Part shown: in pieces, positions 9,048 to 18,111 of the stretch | Layout of the letters: every line of letters begins with the position of its first letter | Numbering within the stretch: the stretch's first letter is position 1 | Assembly (NCBI GenBank): GCA_963819385.1 | Contig: CAWFVV010000006.1 | Location: forward strand, 2,914,001 to 2,978,000 | Source: JAVDCA01 sp963819385 | Lineage (GTDB): Bacteria; Pseudomonadota; Alphaproteobacteria; Rhizobiales; Xanthobacteraceae | Reading direction: 5' to 3' | Length of the DNA: 64,000 bases | Notes under the pieces: generated by a model | What the model was told of the DNA's origin: nothing | What the model saw: the letters and a program-made list of their open reading frames with translations, nothing else | Databases searched by the model: none | Position numbers and translations under genes: made by a program

Positions 9048-9318
9048 CCGAGCATCCCGCCGACCGCGACCTTTGTGATGCGGATACCATAAGGAGGTTT
9101 GCTTAAGGGGAGGCGACGCGGCCCGCCCCGGCGGAACACATTGGGAATCGCAGTAAATGAAGGGGTTCAGCCGGGATAGGGAAGGCCATCCCCGATCAAT
9201 CAGGGCACATTGCGCTGCAATATGCCAATGCCTGAGCGCGACGCTGGTTGGCGATGATTTTCGTGTCTTCCGGTGCTAATATCGTCAAAGGTCATAGGCC
9301 TTTGAATGGGGATCGAGC

Positions 9319-9441
9319 ATGCGCGTTTTCTTCGCCGCCTGCATCGCCGCCATCGTCATCGCGGTCGTGGCCGCGGCAGTACTCGACATTTTTCAGGAAT
9401 CCGCCGCTGTCGCGTTCTCGACCGGCGCGGTGCGCATCTGA
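9319..9441 (+). CDS. Small single-helix membrane protein (40 residues)
   Basis: A 40-codon frame from ATG 9319 to TGA 9441 encodes a short basic/polar start (MRVFFAAC), one hydrophobic helix rich in Ala, Val and Ile (about residues 5-23), then DIFQESAAVAFST and a short end. A GGGGATCGAG purine-rich stretch sits just before the ATG. Small one-helix proteins of this design are common in Bradyrhizobium-like genomes but have no known function. It is an isolated gene between hpnN and the convergent FDH gamma subunit. The 270 bp upstream hold no other recognised gene. Confidence 0.6.
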   Translation: MRVFFAACIAAIVIAVVAAAVLDIFQESAAVAFSTGAVRI

Positions 9442-9574
9442 TCAGTCTGCGAGAGCGTATTTCGCCGGCGCCTTCCTGCGCATGCATCGCGGCCTCGACG
9501 ATCCTGTCGGCGGCGGTCCGCGGCGCGATACGGATCTATTCGCGCCGCCTGCCGCCCTGCGATCAGGAAGTCGA

Positions 9575-10592
9575 TTACTCCGCCGGTGTCGCGCTGGCGC
9601 CGGCGGGCGGCGTCGCAGCGCGGCCCTTGGCGAGCTCCTGCTCGGCCCAGCGGTCGTGGTGCTCCTTCGCCCAGTTGAGGTCGACGGTGCCGGTGCCCAT
9701 GGCCTCGAAGGCGCCTTCCATGCCGATCGTGCCGATGTAGATGTGCGCGATCATGACGGCGACGAACACCACCGCGACGATGCCGTGGACCATGGTCGAC
9801 GGTCTGCATGCCGGCGATGTCGGTGACGTAGAACGGGAACATCAGCAGATAGCCGGTCACCGCCATGGCGCCGCCGCCGAGCACCACGATCCAGTAGATC
9901 ATCTTCTGACCGGCGTTGAAGCGGCCGGCCGGCGGATGCTTCGTGCCCGACCATGCCGCCGCCTTCCTTGAGCCAGTCGAGATCGCCGCGCGCCGGCAGG
10001 TTCCCGGCGATCCACATGATGAAGATCAGCACGACGCCGATGCGTGAACGGGAAGCTCGAGGAAATCATGGGCGTACTTCGCCCATTGCGACCAGGCGGT
10101 GAAGGCCTGCGGGCTCATCAGCGGGAGCAGCAGCGGCTTGCCGAAGGTGATGTTGAGCCCGGTGATGCCGAGGATGACGAAGCAGGTCGCCGTCATCCAG
10201 TGCACGAAGCGCTCGAAGGCGTTGAACCGCACGATGGTGCGGCCGGAGCGGCCGCCCTCGATCCGCACCATGCCGCGCATCAGATAGAACAGCACCAGCA
10301 ACACCAGCATGCCGAGGATCGCGATGGCGCCGATCCAGCGCAGCGTGACCTCCTGGAAATGCCGCCAGTCGCGCCCGGCCGGCTGCTCGATGTTGTACGA
10401 CGTCACGTCGGGGATCGTGCCGCGCCCGTTGATGATGCTGCATCTGCTGCAGCAGCTGGTCTTCCTTGACGGCATCTCGCGGTCGGGTTGACCGAGTTCG
10501 GCTGCTGCGCCGAGGCCGGCGTGACGACGAGCACGAGCGCCACCAGCGCGAAGCCCGCAAGCGCGAGGCGGCAAACCTTGAGAAGGGCGTTC
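9575..10592 (-). pseudogene. fdoI: Formate dehydrogenase gamma subunit, cytochrome b556 (frame broken)
   Basis: Protein homology to the membrane cytochrome b subunit of formate dehydrogenase runs through the whole interval but in changing frames. It begins with a signal-like MNALLKVCRLALAGFALVAL, continues with DAVKEDQLLQQMQ and TIPDVTSYNIEQPAGRDWRH, and then has membrane helices with haem-ligand histidines (FNAFERFVHWMTATCFVILG, then WAKYAHDFL). It ends with MVHGIVAVVFVAVMIAHIYI and a C-terminal tail. Breaks fall near 10480, 10440, 10050-10030, 9925 and 9810. The subunit would anchor the enzyme and pass electrons to quinone. The indels without obvious amino-acid decay suggest sequence error rather than true loss. 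Confidence 0.75.
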
Positions 10593-10616
10593 ATGATTGC
10601 GTCCTCCGATCCGGCG

Positions 10617-11213
10617 TCACGACGCGATGGTTTCGCGATAGGCGGTCTTCCAGCCCCAGGCTCCGGAGCCGTAGCCGCGCTTGAGCACGCGCTCCTTGTA
10701 GATCTGGGCGATGATCTCGCCGTCGCCGGCGAGCAGCGACTTGGTCGAGCACATCTCGGCGCACAGCGGCAGCTTGCCTTCGGCCAGGCGGTTGGCGCCG
10801 TATTTCTCGTACTCCTCCCTCGAGCCGTCGAGCTCGGGGCCGCCGGCGCAGAAGGTGCACTTGTCCATCTTGCCGCGCGAGCCGAAGTTGCCGACCTTCG
10901 GATATTGCGGCGCGCCGAACGGGCAGGCGTAGAAGCAGTAGCCGCAGCCGATGCAGATGTCCTTCGAATGCAGCACCACCGCGTCGGCGGTAGTGTAGAA
11001 GCGCTGCACCGGGCACACCGCCGTGCACGGCGCGTCGGTGCAATGCATGCAGGCCATCGATACCGAGCGCTCGCCCGGCTTGCCGTCATTGAGCGTGACG
11101 ACGCGGCGGCGGTTGATGCCCCACGGCACCTCGTTCTCGTTCTTGCAGGCGGTGACGCAGGCGTTGCACTCGATGCAGCGGTCGGCGTCGCAGAGGAATT
11201 TCATCCGAGCCAT
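10617..11213 (-). CDS. fdoH: Formate dehydrogenase beta subunit, four [4Fe-4S] clusters
   Basis: The 198-residue iron-sulfur subunit carries electrons from the molybdopterin/tungstopterin alpha subunit to the cytochrome b subunit. Cysteine sets are clear: CDADRCIECNACVTACKNEN at the N terminus, CMHCTDAPCTAVCP, CIGCGYCFYACPFGAPQ, and CTFC in the C-terminal part. Unlike E. coli FdnH, no C-terminal transmembrane helix is seen, so it is the short form typical of rhizobial FDH. It is the only intact structural subunit in the operon; its start lies 12 bp after the alpha stop. The frame is intact over its full length. Confidence 0.88.
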   Translation of the reverse strand: MARMKFLCDADRCIECNACVTACKNENEVPWGINRRRVVTLNDGKPGERSVSMACMHCTDAPCTAVCPVQRFYTTADAVVLHSKDICIGCGYCFYACPFGAPQYPKVGNFGSRGKMDKCTFCAGGPELDGSREEYEKYGANRLAEGKLPLCAEMCSTKSLLAGDGEIIAQIYKERVLKRGYGSGAWGWKTAYRETIAS

Positions 11214-11225
11214 GGTCCGCCTCCT

Positions 11226-14157
11226 CTACGCCGCTCTGATCTGGCAGAGGGTGACCTTCGGTTCCTGCATCCCGGTCGCCGGGTCGTAGCCGTAGGTCGT
11301 GATCGTGTTGGCGCTTTCGCCGAGCACGAACGGGTCGGTGCCTTGCGGATAGTTGGCGCGCAGGTCCTTGCCGCCGAACCAGCCGCCGAAGTGGAACGGC
11401 ATCCAGGCGACGCCCTTGCCGACGCGCTCGGTCACCAGCGCCTTCACCTTGGCCTTCGAGCGCGTTCTCGGCGCCCGTCACCCAGACCCAGGCGCCGTCC
11501 TTGATGCCGCGCTCGGCGGCATCGGCCGGGTTGATCTCGATGAACATGTCCTGCTGCAGCTCGGCGAGCCACGGTTGGTGCGCGTCTCCTCGCCGCCGCC
11601 TTCGTACTCGACCAGCCGGCCGGAGCTGAGGATGAGCGGGAAGTCCTTGGCGATGCCCTTGTCGACCGCCGCCTTCTGCACCGAGAAGCCGACGTTCGGC
11701 AGGCGGAACTGCTTGGCGTCGGGCAGCGTCGGATATTTCGCGACGAGGTCGACGCGCGGCGTGTAGATCGGCTCGCGGTGCACCGGGATCGGATCGGGCA
11801 GGCCGAACGCGTTCATGCGCGCCTTGCCGTTGCCGTAGGGCACGCAGCCGTGCTTGAGCGCGACGCGCTGGATGCCGCCGGAGAGATCGAGTCGACCACG
11901 ACACCGCGTCGGCATTGTGGCGCCGCCGATCTTCTCGATCGTCGCCAGCTCGTCGTCGGTGAGGTCGTGGTCCCAGCCGAGCTTCTTGAGCACCGCCATG
12001 GTGAACTCGGGATAGCCGTCCTTGATTTCCGAGCCCAGCGAGTAGGAGCCTTCGGCGAGCAGCGTTCACGCCGTTGCGCTCGACGCCGAAGCGCGCGCGG
12101 AACGTGCCGCCGCCGTCCATGACGTGCGAGATGCGTGTTGTAGAGCAGCGGCGTGCCCGGATGCTTGACCTCGGGCGTGCCCCAGCACGGCCAGGGCAGT
12201 CCGTAGTAGTCGCCCTTGGCCGGCCCCGTCGTCGCCCGCATCGTGACGCATGTCGAAGTCCTTCTGGTTCGCCATGTGCAGCTTGAGGCGCTCCGGCGAC
12301 TGGCCGCAATAGCCGGTCGACCAGCTGCCGCGGTTCATCTCGCGCAGGATGTCCTCGGCGACCGGCAGGTTGTTCTCGACCTTGATGTTCTTGAACATCT
12401 TGTCGGCGAAGCCGAGCTTCTTGGCCAGCAGGTACATGACCTCGAGATCGTCCTTCGAACTCGAAGATCGGCTTGACGATCTGCTCGCCCCACTGCAGCG
12501 AGCGGTTCGACGCGACGCGCGAGCCCTTGCATTCGAACTGGGTGCGACCGGCAGCAGATACATGTTGTCCTTGCGGCCGGCCTCGACCGCCAGCGAGGCC
12601 CAGGTGGTCGGATGCGGATCGGCGACGACCAGCAGATCGAGCTTCGCCAGCGCCCTTCAGCGATTCCGGGATGCGGGTGATGCTGTTGCTGGCATGGCCC
12701 TGCACGAACATGGCCCGCACGTTGTCCTTCTGCGCGACCTGCTCCTTCGGCAGCGAGCGCCGCATCGAACCAGCGCGTCAGCGGAATGCCGGGCGTCTCC
12801 ATGATCTGCTTGGAATCGAAGCGCGACACGAACCAGTCGTAGTCGGTCTCCCAGACGCGGCCCCAATGCTTCCAGGCGCCTTCGGCGAGGCCGTAGTAGA
12901 ACGGCAGCGTCACGATATCGAGGCCGACGTCGGTCGCGCCCTGCACATTGTCATGGCCGCGGAAGATGTTGGCGCCGGTGCCCGGACCGCCGACATTGCC
13001 GGTGAGCAGGAGCGCGATGCAGCTCGCGCGCACGTTGGCGGTGCCGACCGTGTGCTGGGTCTGGCCCATGCACCAGATCAGGGTCGCAGGCTTCTCCGTC
13101 GCGAACATCTTGGCGACGCGCTTGAGCTGCTCGCCCGGCACGCCGCTGACGCGCTCGACCTCCTCGGGCGTCCACTTCTCGATCTCCTTGCGCGCGTCCT
13201 CGAAGCCGTAGACGCGCTGCTTGATGAATTCCTTGTCCTCCCAGCCGTTCTTGAGGATGTGCCACATCATCCCGTAGAGCACCGGGATGTCGGTGCCGGG
13301 GCGCAGCCGCACATATTCGGTCGCGTGCGCGGCGGTGCGGGTCATGCGCGGGTCGATGACGATCAGGTTCGACCGGTTGCAGCTCCTGGCCTTCGAGCAC
13401 GTGCTGCAGCGACACCGGATGCGCCTCGGCCGGATTGCCGCCCATGATGATCATGGTCTTGCGAGTTGCGGATGTCGTTGTAGCTGTTGGTCATCGCGCC
13501 GTAGCCCCAGGTATTGGCCACGCCGGTGACGGTGGTCGAATGGCAGATGCGCGCCTGATGGTCGGTGTTGTTGGTGCCCCAGTAAGCGCCGAGCTTGCGG
13601 AAGAGGTAGGAGCCCTCGTTGGTCATCTTGGCGGAGCCAAGCCAGTAGACCGAGTCCGGTCCCGACTTGCCGCGGATCTCCATCAGCTTGTCGCCGATCT
13701 CGTTGATCGCCTGCTCCCACGCGACGCGGGTCCACTGGCCGCCGGCGAGCTTCATCGGATATTCGCAGGCGGCGCTCGCTGTGCACGAGCTCGCGCACCG
13801 AGGCGCCCTTGGCGCAATGCGAGCCGCGGTTGATCGGGCGAATCCCAGCTCGGCTCCTGGCCGATCCAGACGCCGTTCGGCGACCTCGGCGAGTCACCGT
13901 GCAGCCGACCGCGCAATGGGTGCAGACGCTCTTGCGCACCGTCACTGCGGCGCCGGCGGCCGGCGGCGGCCCGGCCTCGGCCTGGCGCACGCCGGTGAGC
14001 GGCAGCGCGCCGAGCGCCGCGAGACCGCCGGCCGCGAGGCCGGAGCGGCGCAGGAAGGCGCGGCGGTCGAGGCTGCCGCGTCGAATTGCTCCGTCAGCGC
14101 AGCGGCCAGCATGCCGCGGCGCGACTGGGTCTGGCGTTCGGCTCGTCTGATCAGCAC
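11226..14157 (-). pseudogene. fdoG: Formate dehydrogenase alpha subunit, Mo/W-bis-MGD (frame broken many times)
   Basis: The catalytic subunit oxidises formate to CO2 in the periplasm. In order, across different frames, one reads a Tat motif (RRAFLRRSG), the [4Fe-4S] site VCTHCAVGCTV, PINRGSHCAKGASVREL, and the active-site region DHQARICHSTTVTGVANTW. In that region Cys stands where E. coli FdnG has selenocysteine. MIIMGGNPAEAHPVS, NMYLLPVA, LKHGCVPYGNGKARMNAFGL and a C-terminal dinucleotide-binding domain ending DPATGMQEPKVTLCQIRAA follow. At least ten single-base breaks occur (near 14070, 13895-13845, 13450, 12770, 12652, 12545, 12460, 11888, 11570 and 11460). Conserved residues between breaks are intact, so I favour sequence error over a decayed gene. 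Confidence 0.8.
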
Positions 14158-14173
14158 GGCGCGCCTCCTTACT

Positions 14174-14377
14174 TCAACTCGGATAGCGGTTGACGCGGTA
14201 ATAGGCCTTCACGTGGTCGGTTTCCTTGTAGCGGGCCTTGCGCTTCTCATCGTTGTTCTCGGTGTCGGCGCGCGCCTCGCTCGCGAGCGTGGGCGCCATG
14301 GCGGCGGCGCCGACGCCGACGCCGAGCGCGCGCAGGACGTCGCGACGGCCGAGTTTCGCTTTATCGTTCTGCTGCAT
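14174..14377 (-). CDS. Small Tat-signal protein of formate dehydrogenase operons
   Basis: This 67-residue protein starts MQQNDKAKLGRRDVLRALGV, a twin-arginine signal, followed by a hydrophobic GVGAAAMAPTLASEARA stretch and a short basic tail ending VKAYYRVNRYPS. It matches the small 'formate dehydrogenase region TAT target' family that sits just before the alpha subunit in many proteobacteria. Its role is unknown; it may be co-exported or help maturation. The ATG at 14377 has the purine run AAGGAGG upstream on the reverse strand. It lies 16 bp before the alpha-subunit gene. Confidence 0.75.
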   Translation of the reverse strand: MQQNDKAKLGRRDVLRALGVGVGAAAMAPTLASEARADTENNDEKRKARYKETDHVKAYYRVNRYPS

Positions 14378-14415
14378 AGCCGCGTCCTCCTTGAAGGTGT
14401 CGGGTGCACTGCGCA

Positions 14416-15189
14416 TCACGACGGCAGCGCGAAAGCTTCGCTCTCGATGGCGATGAACCGGCTGCCGAACGCGCCGACCCGCCGATAGAGATCGGCCGCC
14501 TCGGCACGCTCCAGATCGATGAAGAACCGCCCGATCCACGGCGCGAGATGCGCACCGAACAGCGCCTTGTCGCTGCCGGCCGGCGCCGGAAGACTGCCTC
14601 CGACGATTCCCGCCATGATCTCGCACAGGATCGCGGCGTGGTCCTCGGGCTCGTAATGGCCATCGACGCGCTCGATGCCGAGCCGCGCCAGGTCGTCGCG
14701 CAGGCGCGCGAGCGGACGCTCGTGCAGGAAGCCGGTGAGATAGTAGGAGCCGTAGGGCAGCAGCTCGCCGCGGCCGATGCCGATGAAGAGATCGAAGAAC
14801 TCGCGCGAGGCGCGCTCGACGCTCGTCGCTGCCGCGGCCTCGGCGAGCGCCGCATGGGCAAGGCCGAGCGGCGTTGCGTCACCGCGCAGCCGCGCTAGCC
14901 GCCGGAGCATATCGGCATCGGGGGCGCGCGCGAGCAACGCCGCGAGCAGCGCGTATTCGGCGGCGCGCGCGGCATCGACGTCGTCGATCGCCGCTGCCGA
15001 TGGATCGCCATACAGATCGGGGCGCAGGATGGCGCGCGTCACGCCGGTCACGGCTTCGACGGCGACGGCGCGGTCAGCCGGGACGCACGACCAGTTGGAG
15101 ACCGACGGTTGCGAGATGCCGATTTTTTGCGCCAGCGCGCCCACGCCGCCGGCGGCGCGGATCGCTTCCTCTAGGCCCGCATCGCGCAT
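14416..15189 (-). CDS. HTH (YdaS-like)-TorD fusion: FDH chaperone with a regulator domain
   Basis: Two parts are visible. Residues 1-58 form a YdaS/Cro-like helix-turn-helix (GGVGALAQKIGISQPSVSNW, with recognition helix QPSVSNW). Residues about 70-255 form a TorD/DmsD-type all-helical chaperone, with FFDLFIGIGRGELLPYGSYY and a later YEPEDHAAILCEIMAGI, the signature EPEDH being typical of TorD. It should bind the Tat peptide of the alpha subunit and may also repress or sense its own operon. I start at ATG 15189 and not the TTG at 15195. Two near-identical repeats lie just upstream. Confidence 0.8.
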   Translation of the reverse strand: MRDAGLEEAIRAAGGVGALAQKIGISQPSVSNWSCVPADRAVAVEAVTGVTRAILRPDLYGDPSAAAIDDVDAARAAEYALLAALLARAPDADMLRRLARLRGDATPLGLAHAALAEAAAATSVERASREFFDLFIGIGRGELLPYGSYYLTGFLHERPLARLRDDLARLGIERVDGHYEPEDHAAILCEIMAGIVGGSLPAPAGSDKALFGAHLAPWIGRFFIDLERAEAADLYRRVGAFGSRFIAIESEAFALPS

Positions 15190-15208
15190 GGCCAACTCTA
15201 TCTATATT

Positions 15209-15274
15209 GGACGCATTAAAAGGTAGGCTCGTGCGCGCGCCGGTCAATAGGTTTAGGCTATGGATGCATTAAAA
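15209..15274 (-). promoter_or_regulatory. Twin direct repeats, possible operator of the HTH-TorD gene
   Basis: On the + strand GGACGCATTAAAAG (from 15209) and GGATGCATTAAAAG (from 15262, differing at one base) occur 53 bp apart, close to five helical turns. They sit 20 and 73 bp upstream of the HTH-TorD start and are AT-rich in a GC-rich setting. The first repeat is also preceded by CTATATTGG and the second by GGCTATGG, a looser match. They are good candidates for cooperative binding sites of the encoded HTH domain; this is inference. Confidence 0.45.
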
Positions 15275-15355
15275 GTACAAATTGACGCAGCCCGATGTTC
15301 CGCAGATTTGCCGGACATGTTGCGCAGATGTGCCGGCGGTGCTGACCAACGTGGC

Positions 15356-16015
15356 TCACTTCGGCAAAGCGCCGCCATGGCCGCGCGGAATTGGCGCGTG
15401 CACCGATTGCCTCGGATCGGGCTGCTGCGACGCAACAATTTTCGTGGCCGCTGAAATGTTTGTCCCGCCTTGCGCAGGCGACTGAGGCTGGCCGTCCGTC
15501 ACCGGAGCCGATTCACCTCTGCCTGCAGTCACATCCGGGAGAGAGGCCACGTTCGGGCCGGCGGCCGACACGCGAGGCGCCTCGGGTGCCGGTGAATTCG
15601 CCAACCGCGCCGCGCGCCTTTCTTCCTCTCCCAGGAACTGCGCGACAAGGCGGCCGGCGTCCTTGAGTGGACCGAATCCCGGAACACCGTGCGGATCATT
15701 GAAGTCCCATTGGTTCTCGGCGATGCCGATGAAGTCGCGGATCGTCGGGTCGGTGACCCACGCGCGACGAAGCGCCGCACGGGTGAGCTCGACCGGAACG
15801 CCCGGCGCCATGTAGGCGCGGATATCGGTTGTCGCGGTGATCTCTTCGATCGGCGGCAGCGTGGAGAGATCGAGGATTGGTTCTTCGATCGGCGCCGCCG
15901 GCGCGCGCTCGGGCGCAGGCGCCTCGGCGCCGGTTTCGGCGGGCGGCCGCGGAGCTTGCGCCGCCTCCTGCTTGCGCCGCGCCCAGCGCGTCAGAAAGTC
16001 CTCTGGACCGCTCAT
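15356..16015 (-). CDS. DUF3306 protein of the FDH cluster
   Basis: This 219-residue cytoplasmic protein begins MSGPEDFLTRWARRKQEAAQ, the characteristic start of DUF3306, followed by a Pro/Ala/Glu-rich linker. The conserved core is LPPIEEITATTDIRAYMAPG, VPVELTRAALRRAWVTDP and RDFIGIAENQWDFNDPHGVPGFG. The C-terminal 80 residues are low-complexity. The biochemical role is unknown; the family occurs almost only beside formate dehydrogenase genes. Its ATG overlaps the DUF3305 stop by four bases. A Trp-Asp-Phe-Asn motif near the end of the core is the best-conserved block visible. Confidence 0.8.
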   Translation of the reverse strand: MSGPEDFLTRWARRKQEAAQAPRPPAETGAEAPAPERAPAAPIEEPILDLSTLPPIEEITATTDIRAYMAPGVPVELTRAALRRAWVTDPTIRDFIGIAENQWDFNDPHGVPGFGPLKDAGRLVAQFLGEEERRAARLANSPAPEAPRVSAAGPNVASLPDVTAGRGESAPVTDGQPQSPAQGGTNISAATKIVASQQPDPRQSVHAPIPRGHGGALPK

Positions 16016-16545
16016 GACTTGCCGTCCTTGCCGGGACGGTCCGGTGCAGCCGGGGGGCGGCGCGCCAGCGCGTCGGGGTCGGCGCGTTTCTGTTTGCGCT
16101 TGCTGAAGGCGTGCTCGACGTGGTGCTCGGCGATGAAGGCTTCGAGCAGCTCGCGCACGGACTCGGGCATCGGCACGGGCTCGACGAGATCGGCGCCGCT
16201 TTCCGTAAAGGACTCGCCCTCGCTCGGGTTGGCCGTGACCATCGCGACCTCGAACGGCGGGCCGCCTTCGGTCGGCCTTAAGACCACCCACAGGCCCGGG
16301 CTGCCGGAGGCGAGATTGTCGCGATACTGCGCCGTATCCGGCCGATAGAGGCCCACCTCGGCGGCACCGATGTAGAACTGCCGCGCCTCGTCGTCGCCCT
16401 CGAGCTCGGTCCAGGGCGGCGTCACGGGCACACCGGGCAGCGCCGCAACCGGCCGCCAGATGTAGTCGACCCACGGGCTCTTCGCCTTGCGCCGTTCAAC
16501 CACGACGCCGACGGTGGTGCGCGCGAGCGGCGCGGGCCGGCTCAT
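16012..16545 (-). CDS. DUF3305 protein of the FDH cluster
   Basis: The 177-residue protein starts MSRPAPLARTTVGVVVERRK and continues SPWVDYIWRPVAALPGVP, the DUF3305 signature (a Trp-rich strand after VVVERR). Further conserved stretches are FYIGAAEVGLYRPDTAQYRD, then a LWVVLRP strand. The C terminus is basic (FSKRKQKRADPDALARRPP). The fold is probably a small beta domain; function unknown. It shares four-base overlaps with DUF6352 upstream and DUF3306 downstream, so the three are translated as a coupled set. Confidence 0.8.
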   Translation of the reverse strand: MSRPAPLARTTVGVVVERRKAKSPWVDYIWRPVAALPGVPVTPPWTELEGDDEARQFYIGAAEVGLYRPDTAQYRDNLASGSPGLWVVLRPTEGGPPFEVAMVTANPSEGESFTESGADLVEPVPMPESVRELLEAFIAEHHVEHAFSKRKQKRADPDALARRPPAAPDRPGKDGKS

Positions 16546-17570
16546 GTCACCGGCTCCCGCTGGCGCACCGGCAGGCCGGTCAGGAGATTCTGAGGCTTCA
16601 TGCGCAAGCTCTTCTCTGCCGTCATCGCCAGGATCAGATAGACCGGCTCTCCCGCCAGCGCACTGGTCGCGATGGCGCGGTCGGCGAACGTCAGGCGAAA
16701 CAGCCCGACCACCTGGGCTCGGGTCGCGTCGTCGAGCGGCTCCGACCCCCACAGGCGGTCGCCGATCCGGGTGCCTTCGGCGTCGAGGCCAACATACCAG
16801 GTAAGGCGCGCGTTGCGCAGCTCGGTGAGCGGCTCGACCGCCACATCGATGGCGAGCAGATGGCGCACCCAGCGCGCGATCACCTCGGCGAGCGCCGCAA
16901 GGCCGCGCCGCCCGGCGGTGAGATCGAGGGCCATATCGTAGGCATCGCTGCGCCCGACGTAATCCGGCGCGTTGCGATCGGACAGGACGTCGATGGCGAC
17001 GGACCTTTCCAGACCGAGCAGCGACACGAGCGGCGAATTCGGCGACGGCTGGACGCTCGCGATGCGCTCCTCGTCGGCGGCGAGCAGCGCGCCCTCGTGC
17101 AGCATGATGCGCTGCGGACGGAAGAACAGTTCGGCGGCACGCAGCACGTAGGCGTCGTCGCACCCGTCGAGCATGTTGCGCAGGACGACGTGCACGAGCT
17201 GATTGACGAACAGCGGCGGCGTGCGCCCGGTACCGGCGCGCATCAGCGACAGATACGCGGCTTCGAGCGTCGGCTGCGCCAGCAGCAGGTCGCGAAACGC
17301 GATCATCAGCTCCCAGTTCTGGCGCGCGTCGGGGTCCGCAATGGCCGCGATGTCGGCGGCCGCGACCGGCTTGCGCGGATCGGCAAGCAGCGCCGCCTGC
17401 AGCGTCCGCTCGACCACGCAGGCCTCGGGCGGCGGCGTGAGCTCGGACCGTGCCAGATAGGCCTTGAGGAAATCGTCGGTCACGACGAGCCCGCCGCCGG
17501 CGTCGCGGTCGAGCAGATGATGGCCGCAGGAGAGCCAGAAATCGTTCAGGTGCTGCGCGTGCTCGTGCAT
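16542..17570 (-). CDS. DUF6352 protein of the FDH cluster
   Basis: The 342-residue protein starts MHEHAQHLNDFWLSCGHHLL, with HLNDFWxSCG the hallmark of this family, and continues LVVTDDFLKAYLARSELTPP. It is largely helical and has no membrane segment. The middle part contains FVNQLVHVVLRNMLDGCDDA and AAELFFRPQRIMLHEGALLA. The function is not known; its restriction to FDH operons suggests a role in enzyme assembly or electron-carrier supply. I prefer the ATG at 17570 over the extended frame to 17729, which overlaps DUF6505. DUF6505 ends 13 bp upstream. Confidence 0.75.
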   Translation of the reverse strand: MHEHAQHLNDFWLSCGHHLLDRDAGGGLVVTDDFLKAYLARSELTPPPEACVVERTLQAALLADPRKPVAAADIAAIADPDARQNWELMIAFRDLLLAQPTLEAAYLSLMRAGTGRTPPLFVNQLVHVVLRNMLDGCDDAYVLRAAELFFRPQRIMLHEGALLAADEERIASVQPSPNSPLVSLLGLERSVAIDVLSDRNAPDYVGRSDAYDMALDLTAGRRGLAALAEVIARWVRHLLAIDVAVEPLTELRNARLTWYVGLDAEGTRIGDRLWGSEPLDDATRAQVVGLFRLTFADRAIATSALAGEPVYLILAMTAEKSLRMKPQNLLTGLPVRQREPVT

Positions 17571-17583
17571 GAGGCCTTGCGCT

Positions 17584-18111
17584 CTACTTCTTTTCCCGCG
17601 CCAATGCCGCGAGATCGATCGTCTCGCCAGGCGCCTCGTCGCCTTCGACCTCGAGAAACGAGAAGGCGCGCAGCGGTTTCGGACCGTTGCGCGGGCGCAG
17701 GGCGCGGAAGGCTTCGCGGATCTCGCCATTGTGGTCGGTACGATGGACCGCGATCAGCGTGTCGGCCGGATGGGTGCAAAGCGAGGATGCGAAGGCGATT
17801 TCCTCCCCGGCGGCGGCGCGCGCCTGCGCGACGCTCGGGGCGCTGCAATGAGTGACGAGTTGCTGCGCCAGCAACTCCGTGACAACGGCGCGATCCTGCT
17901 CGCTCGCCTCGACGATCTGGGCGAGCGTCGACCAGCCGAACGAGCCGATGCCGAGGAGGCCCGCACGGAAGGCCACCCGCGCCTTGCCGGCGAGCGCGGC
18001 CGGCTCGGCGAACATGAAAGCGCCGGACACCGCCCATTCGCCCGGCTCGGCCGCACGGTCGAACACGAACGTGTCGGATGGATCGAACCGAATGGTGCGC
18101 AGCAGTTTCAT
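17584..18111 (-). CDS. DUF6505 protein of the FDH cluster
   Basis: This 175-residue protein begins MKLLRTIRFDPSDTFVFDRA and continues WAVSGAFMFAE and ARVAFRAGLLGIGSFGWSTL. It has a single-domain alpha/beta pattern without signal or membrane segments. The C-terminal region reads LRAFSFLEVEGDEAPGETID. The family is uncharacterised and found with the ligase-like protein upstream. Its start overlaps the ligase stop by four bases (ATGA), consistent with one polycistronic message from 18.85 kb leftward. Confidence 0.75.
   Translation of the reverse strand: MKLLRTIRFDPSDTFVFDRAAEPGEWAVSGAFMFAEPAALAGKARVAFRAGLLGIGSFGWSTLAQIVEASEQDRAVVTELLAQQLVTHCSAPSVAQARAAAGEEIAFASSLCTHPADTLIAVHRTDHNGEIREAFRALRPRNGPKPLRAFSFLEVEGDEAPGETIDLAALAREKK

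Noticed and set aside
10488..11504. Long rightward open frame of 338 codons opposite the FDH genes
   Set aside because: It is antisense to fdoH and fdoG, is very rich in Ala/Arg/His and matches no known family; a GC-rich shadow.
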